In this document: piece after piece, positions 18,197 through 22,648 of the stretch | Numbering within the stretch: the first letter of the stretch is position 1 | Layout of the letters: every line of letters starts with the position of its first letter | Assembly: GCA_008931825.1 (NCBI GenBank) | Contig: QXVZ01014251.1 | Coordinates: 1-22,648, forward strand | Origin: Phallusia fumigata | Taxonomy: Eukaryota > Chordata > Ascidiacea > Phlebobranchia > Ascidiidae | Direction: 5' to 3' | Length of the DNA stretch: 22,648 bases | Translations under genes and position numbers: made by a program | Notes under the pieces: generated by a model | Told to the model about the DNA's origin: nothing | Seen by the model: the letters and a program-made list of their open reading frames with translations, nothing else | Database searches by the model: none

Positions 18197-19857
18197 TCAG
18201 AACTGCGGGGGAACGTCGAACCCAAAAAGTCGGTAGTCGGTTTCATAGTAATGGTACAAAGCATTTACAACCCTCGGATCTACACGTGAATAATATGCTG
18301 GTACCATTTCTTCATACGAAGCTTTGTTACTTGATGTGCTATTTGGGTATTGTACCTGATCCGGCACGCCCACAGCTCTCAACAAGTGATCAGCTTCACT
18401 GGTAATGTTATCTAAATGGAGGATATAGTCGTAGTTTATATTGCACGGGTAACAAAGGTGATGTTGAGGCCACCAATGACGTGGTTCGGAGTAATGCATG
18501 TCGACCTCATCGCTTGCTGGATCAACAACAAATTGCAGGAATTCTGTAAATCGGGGGACTTTGCTAATCCTGTCATAACTGGCTTTGGTTGAATTCACTT
18601 TGCTTCGATAGCGGTCCACGATTGTTGTCGCTAGTTTGCGAAACTGGGGTCCTTTAAGCGTTGAACGCCATTCTAGTTTGTCTTTATAAGCCGAAACAGC
18701 ACGCTCAAAAGGGTCTCGGACTACCAAGAACTTCGTGTAAGTTTCAAGAACTTCAGCTCGTTCGTTAGGGCGAAGATAGGAAAGTAATTCGAGTTTTATG
18801 TTGTGTGCGTTGCTGATTTGGTCAATTCTGCTACCAGGGTCTACCTTGCTTTGTAACATGGCGAAGATTTTAAGCCAGTTGGTCGTTCCAACCTTGGGTA
18901 TTTGACAGTAGAGCAGCTTATATTTACGTGATACGTAGATCCAGGGCCAATGGAACCTCCTGCAAAGTGAATGCGATAATGCACAATAGCAACAAAAATT
19001 ATTTCTCCAACAACAGAAACAACAGTCTATTGTGTTGAATGCTTTAAAGAAGCGGTTCCTCAACTGGGGTATATTTGCTCTCAGAATACACTGTTTAAAA
19101 GCCTTTGAAGGCGATAATTACAAGGGGAAATAACTTTTGCTCTGAAACACTAATATTCGCACTGAGAATTGACTTTGAAATATAGTATAAAAGTAGGTGC
19201 ACAGCATGTTGAGGCGGACAATAATTACTACGACTGAGTTTCGAGTATCTCGGACAAGTACACGCCTAGGCGCATCTCTATGTAATATACTCACGGCAAT
19301 TTGCCAAAATCAAGCGGCCTCGACATGTTTCTGACGTCACACTCGTGACGTAAGAGCTCCAGACGCTTACGGAACGTTCGCGATATCGCGTCGTCACCCG
19401 GATGTTCGCTTTCTGTTGTGATTTGAATCGAAGTGGGAAAGTCCCGTTTTGCGTCATCCTCACCACGATAACCACGTGATACCTACCAACAAACCAATCA
19501 ATTTGTAACCAGTTATTTTTAACAGTAGTTTGAGTGGTGTTTTTAGTATTAAACATGTTTGAAGCGGGTTAACTAGATAGTTTTGTGAAGCCGACCGTGT
19601 TAAACTGTCCAAAATCAGCACAAGCGTTCTTGAAATTATTTACATTTGAACAACCTTATTTCGGTTTCCACTAAACAAGTTTAAAGAATCGCTTCACCGC
19701 ACAAAGCTCGCTCGTTTGCCAGTTTAACGCAATCAAGACTACCCAATATACTAACCCGTGTGCTTGTCGAAGTCAGCATAACATGGAGAACATACAGATT
19801 GATCACAACCATCAACAGCAAAGTGACTGACACCACTAATCTTCTTGGACACAACAT
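18197..19857 (-). CDS. carbohydrate sulfotransferase, CHST8-14-like (Sulfotransfer_2)
   Basis: It transfers sulfate from PAPS to sugar chains (HNK-1/chondroitin/dermatan type) in the Golgi lumen. Three coding exons fit in phase: 19857-19756 (donor GTTAGT), 19482-19295 (acceptor TTTGTTGGTAG, donor GTGAGT) and 18959-18197 (acceptor ACTTTGCAG), about 350 residues, the family's usual size. Residues 1-34 hold a signal anchor (RRLVVSVTLLLMVVINLYVL), type II topology. Exon 2 gives the stem, including LELLRHEC. Near residue 112 lies the 5'-phosphosulfate loop IPKVGTTNWLK; near residue 179 the 3'-phosphate motif VVRDPFERAVSAYKDK. Then follow HWWPQHHLCYPCNINYDYI and the ending YRLFGFDVP. The open frame upstream of 18959 is intron read-through. 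The start is the first ATG before the anchor; an earlier mini-exon is possible. Which of CHST8-14 it matches cannot be told here. The first polyadenylation hexamer (ATTAAA, 18168-18163) lies within the palindromic element. Confidence 0.9.
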
Positions 19858-20803
19858 ATTTGCACTTACGTTAAACACAACATCATCCTATAAAACACAT
19901 TACTAAAGTGAAACTCGTAAAGTGAATGCCAACGAAGTTTTCTAAAATTTAGTAGAATAGTTTTTTTGTTGGCACACAACATAAATTCTTATCTGTTTAT
20001 TCTTACAATACTCAAAGTAAACATATTTTTTCAGTCCCTTTTCAGATATTTGTGTTATAACCGTTTGACCTGCTAAGGCATTTGTAGCCTGTCGTAAATA
20101 AAGCATGCGCCATCTCGTTTTGCTTCGTTGTGTCCGATTCTCAAATCTCAATAAAACGCATTTTTACAATAAATAACGAACACTTTAGGATTCGACATTA
20201 AGATTTAAAATTCCATTCATCATATGTATTAAAACACCTTTAACCTCACAGCCTCAAGTCCTGAAATAAACTGCACAATAACCTGTTTTTAGCACTGCTG
20301 AATAAAACAGCGATTGTTGAAACGTTTGTTTTAAATTAAACCTCAAAATATACGACTCTTACTACATTCTTACTCCACAAGTTATCAACAACAATATTAG
20401 GTCGATTAGCAACTCAGGCGCCCAAATGAAAAAAAACAACACCAGCACTTGACGATCTGACCAAAGAAAAATTGCAATTTTAAAAGTTGAAATATGAAAG
20501 ACCTTTGATAAATTATGTCCTTGCTTGGTTAAGCCTAAATCCTTTACCCGCTATCAGTCGACAACTCGTCAGTTTTATGCCCTGTCCACAAAACAACGCA
20601 GAGTTTGTATTGTTCCAAGTATCCCTATACTGCTACATTAATGAATAATCGAAAGCAAATATTTGCCTGAGCAAGTGGCTGATATGTGACTACTTTTTCG
20701 CTATATATTGCGCGTAATATTTGACAGAACAACAAAGGTCAGGTGCACTAAAAGTCCTGCTATGGCGACTTTGAATTTGCAACATAACAGTTACGGAAGT
20801 AAA
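19858..20803. other. upstream flank of the sulfotransferase gene; no gene called
   Basis: This includes the probable 5' UTR and promoter of the minus-strand sulfotransferase, without a clear TATA box. A minus-strand frame at 20151-19942 has an ATG and ends near a GTAAGA donor, but has no support as an exon. A GTAAGT donor at about 19870, just upstream of the chosen ATG, could belong to a 5' exon. Confidence 0.35.
20307..20328 (+). repeat. hammerhead-family fragment, degenerate
   Basis: ACAGCGATTGTTGAAACG and the following TTTG differ by a single base from the loop, stem II 3' strand and catalytic segment of the 18080 copy. The upstream CTGATGA is altered (CTGCTGAATA), so it is not expected to cleave. 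Confidence 0.5.
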
Positions 20804-21036
20804 GCACGAAAAATGCTCGTTGTTCGGTTAAAATTATACAGTCCGGTGTATACAGCTTCATATACGAATGCTGTAAATAACGTATAGACGGCCTTTACGT
20901 GTCCAAAATGGATATTTTANGCACGAAAAATGCTCGTTGTTCGGTAAAAATTATACAGTCCGGTGTATACAGCTTCATATACGAATGCTGTAAATAACGT
21001 ATAGACGGCCTTTACGTATCCAAAATGGATATTTTA
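20804..21036 (+). repeat. 116-bp near-identical direct duplication separated by one N
   Basis: Copies 20804-20919 and 20921-21036 match at 114 of 116 bases and flank N at 20920. Each ends in ATGGATATTTTA, the beginning of the coding exon called at 21025. The arrangement looks like two overlapping contig ends, or two haplotypes, placed side by side across an unresolved gap rather than a true tandem repeat. Confidence 0.9.
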
Positions 21037-21103
21037 CCACAGGTATCCAGCGCTTTGGATGATTTCATGCTGCCCGGCATGCATTTTCAAATCGTCGAAA
21101 AAA
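21025..21103 (+). CDS. first coding exon of an unrecognised gene running right
   Basis: ATG at 21025 opens 26 codons plus one base, ending at donor GTGAGTTTTC. The peptide begins MDILPQVSSALDDF and continues MLPGMHFQIVEK; it looks like a normal cytosolic N-terminus without signal peptide. I do not recognise the family. The same ATG occurs at 20908 in the left copy of the duplication, truncated by N at 20920. A possible next exon starts at 22527 after acceptor CCTTCGCTTATAG and is open to the window end in the fitting phase, but this is weak. CAG|GTATCC inside the exon is an alternative donor. An ETS-like CGGAAGT lies at about 20794, some 230 bases upstream. Confidence 0.5.
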
Positions 21104-21403
21104 GTGAGTTTTCGGGTCATTACTTTCAAAAGTTACGATTTTTTTGTTAAATACCCTGAAATTTTATAATTTGTAAATAAATACCCCAAAATCAACCGCT
21201 TATCCGTAGTCAGGTCGCGGGGGCAACTGCTGCACTAGAGTTTATTTTGCCATTAATATACTGACCCGTCACACATGAGGTCAGATGTTCTGGGTCTGTC
21301 CCCAGAACCAAACTGAGTTTGTCATGCCTGGTCTAACGCGCTTTTTCTTGTGAATTGACTAACTTCTCATCGCATCCAATAATATAGGCTGCGCGCTAGA
21401 CCA

Positions 21404-21470
21404 GTGTCATTCGACTTCAGGAAGTATTCTACGTTTTCATATTGTGTCATTCGACTTCAGTAAGTACTTT
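21404..21470 (+). repeat. 40-bp tandem repeat, about 1.7 units
   Basis: GTGTCATTCGACTTCAG begins at 21404 and again at 21444, followed by GAAGTATTCTACG and TAAGTACTTTTACG. It falls in the presumed first intron of the gene starting at 21025. Confidence 0.7.
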
Positions 21471-21483
21471 TACGTACTTCAGT

Positions 21484-22648
21484 CGTTTTCGGGCAAATAT
21501 TTACCAAACTTCTCTGTAGGTTTGTAAAGTGTAACACACCACGTCAAAACACACCAAGTGCTCGTGAACGCCTGCAATTAGCCATGTGTGAAAAGCCAAC
21601 ACACAACAACGCATTTATGGCATGTTAGGTTCATAACGATCTGACTTTCCGTACCTCACTCCTCTGTACAAAAGCCTTTTGATCACTTCATCTAAAACAA
21701 ATTACACACACCCATTAAGAGCGTTCATTCACATGTAGTCAATTGGTTTACCGGACAATGAACTGCGCTCTTGATACTCGCTGTTAATCGATTTAACATT
21801 GATAAAATTGAGAATGAACTTCGTAACCACGTTGGTGCGTTTCCCTGTGTCAGCATAAAACAATTAGAACCAGAACACAAACGCACATAAGCGATTTTGA
21901 ATGTAGAGGCGGTTTATGGAGCAACACGTTTTTAGTCAACTAAATTTGAAGTTCAAAATTCTGCGACATCAATCTTATACGGCTTGCATGACCAAATTCG
22001 AAAATCAAATGTTGTACTTAAACTTGACAGTTGGTCCTTGGAAACCTGCTTAGCACGATACTAGTTTAATACAACAACATAACGAACGAGTTTTTAGGTA
22101 AAAACGAATTGTTTGTTCCTTAGTTCGTTGAAAAAGCAATCGTACATGTTAAAAAATGCCTGCTGCGTATCTACAAAACAAGTGTGACAGTTCTACGCAA
22201 CTGTTGCACTTCCAACCAAAAGATTTCAAGGCCTCGTGATAGTTGTTGTGGAATTATGTCACTATGATTTCTTTCTCAAAGCAAAAGCAACTCAACTCAA
22301 CTCAGTTTCGAGATTTTACTTTAGGTTCTAAAGTGATGAACCATAAACCATCTAGACTTTCCAGGCCCAGTTATCAACATAACGGCACAACACAAGCACA
22401 CCTTGACCAATGAATAAATCCCTACCCCTCTCTGCACAGCTACAAAGCCCATCTGAAACAAATTACACACCATTGCTCACAGTAAGCCTGGCCATACTTG
22501 TATCGCTTTGTTTCCTTCGCTTATAGTGATCATGATGCTTCACGGTTGGCGATCCTCTGAACAAATTACCGCTTTCCATTTCCAATGGCGCAACTGTTAC
22601 GGGAATTACAAGTCGCTGCGTAAATCTGCGGTGTTAAGACGAATGTCA
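21484..22648. other. presumed intron/flank, no confident feature
   Basis: No MITE termini or tRNA boxes were found. A small (AACTC) run occurs near 22290. The only exon hint is the acceptor before 22527, followed by a frame open to the window end. Confidence 0.3.

Noticed and set aside
18031..18289. Pair of opposing frames over 18031-18289
   Set aside because: They result from the palindromic element and the antisense of the sulfotransferase C-terminus.
18960..19063. N-terminal part of the 288-codon frame (cysteine-rich start) as sulfotransferase N-terminus
   Set aside because: It lies across a clear acceptor (ACTTTGCAG) and lacks a signal anchor. It is intron read-through.
19278..19556. 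92-codon minus-strand open frame upstream of the sulfotransferase
   Set aside because: It overlaps exon 2 but is the wrong frame. The frame that joins exons 1 and 3 differs and gives the expected stem sequence.

Overview
This is an AT-rich animal nuclear window. It has intron-containing genes, many degenerate hAT-type non-autonomous transposons and other dispersed repeats. There are no operons, Shine-Dalgarno sites or CRISPR array, and no complete RNA gene is evident. Compact introns (about 270-340 bp in the best gene), gene density and repeat style suggest an ascidian tunicate of the Ciona type. That assignment is inference; nothing here fixes the species.

The one securely named gene is on the minus strand at 18197-19857. 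It is a carbohydrate (HNK-1/chondroitin/dermatan-type) sulfotransferase of the Sulfotransfer_2 family. I assembled it from three coding exons whose splice sites and phases fit exactly. The product is about 350 residues with a signal anchor, a stem, both PAPS-binding motifs and the family C-terminus. Other gene pieces are less certain: the last coding exon of a gene entering from the left (165-456, +); a two-exon 51-residue small protein (12637-14883, +) with a short p8/NUPR-like stretch; a first coding exon running off the right side (21025-21103, +); and minus-strand candidate 3' gene ends at 4447-4972, 7819-7990, 11156-11508, 12146-12424 and an internal candidate exon at 17090-17188.

The most interesting non-coding content is a dispersed repeat family carrying a hammerhead-ribozyme-like core. 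At 18029-18173 a 33-bp near-perfect inverted repeat (32/33) encloses a core with C-U-G-A-U-G-A, a 5-bp stem II, G-A-A-A, a palindromic ACGU stem III, and a 4-bp stem I exactly where the fold requires it. The arms extend stem I into a long hairpin. A second core at 16302-16347 keeps the layout with a different stem I. Degenerate or partial copies lie at 2419, 15041 and 20307. The family resembles the hammerheads known from Penelope-like elements and retrozymes, but no reverse transcriptase is present in the window.

From left to right: 1-115 MITE fragment; 165-456 terminal exon; 457-4400 mostly repeats (SINE-like piece, hammerhead-family tail, two MITE copies); 4447-4972 candidate gene end; 5698-9861 hAT-type MITEs, two bounded by recognisable 8-bp target duplications; 11156-12424 candidate minus-strand gene ends; 12637-14883 small-protein gene with a 2.1-kb intron; 14997-18173 hammerhead-family copies and MITEs; 18197-19857 sulfotransferase; 20804-21103 near-identical duplication flanking an N and holding the start of another gene; the remainder has no confident feature.
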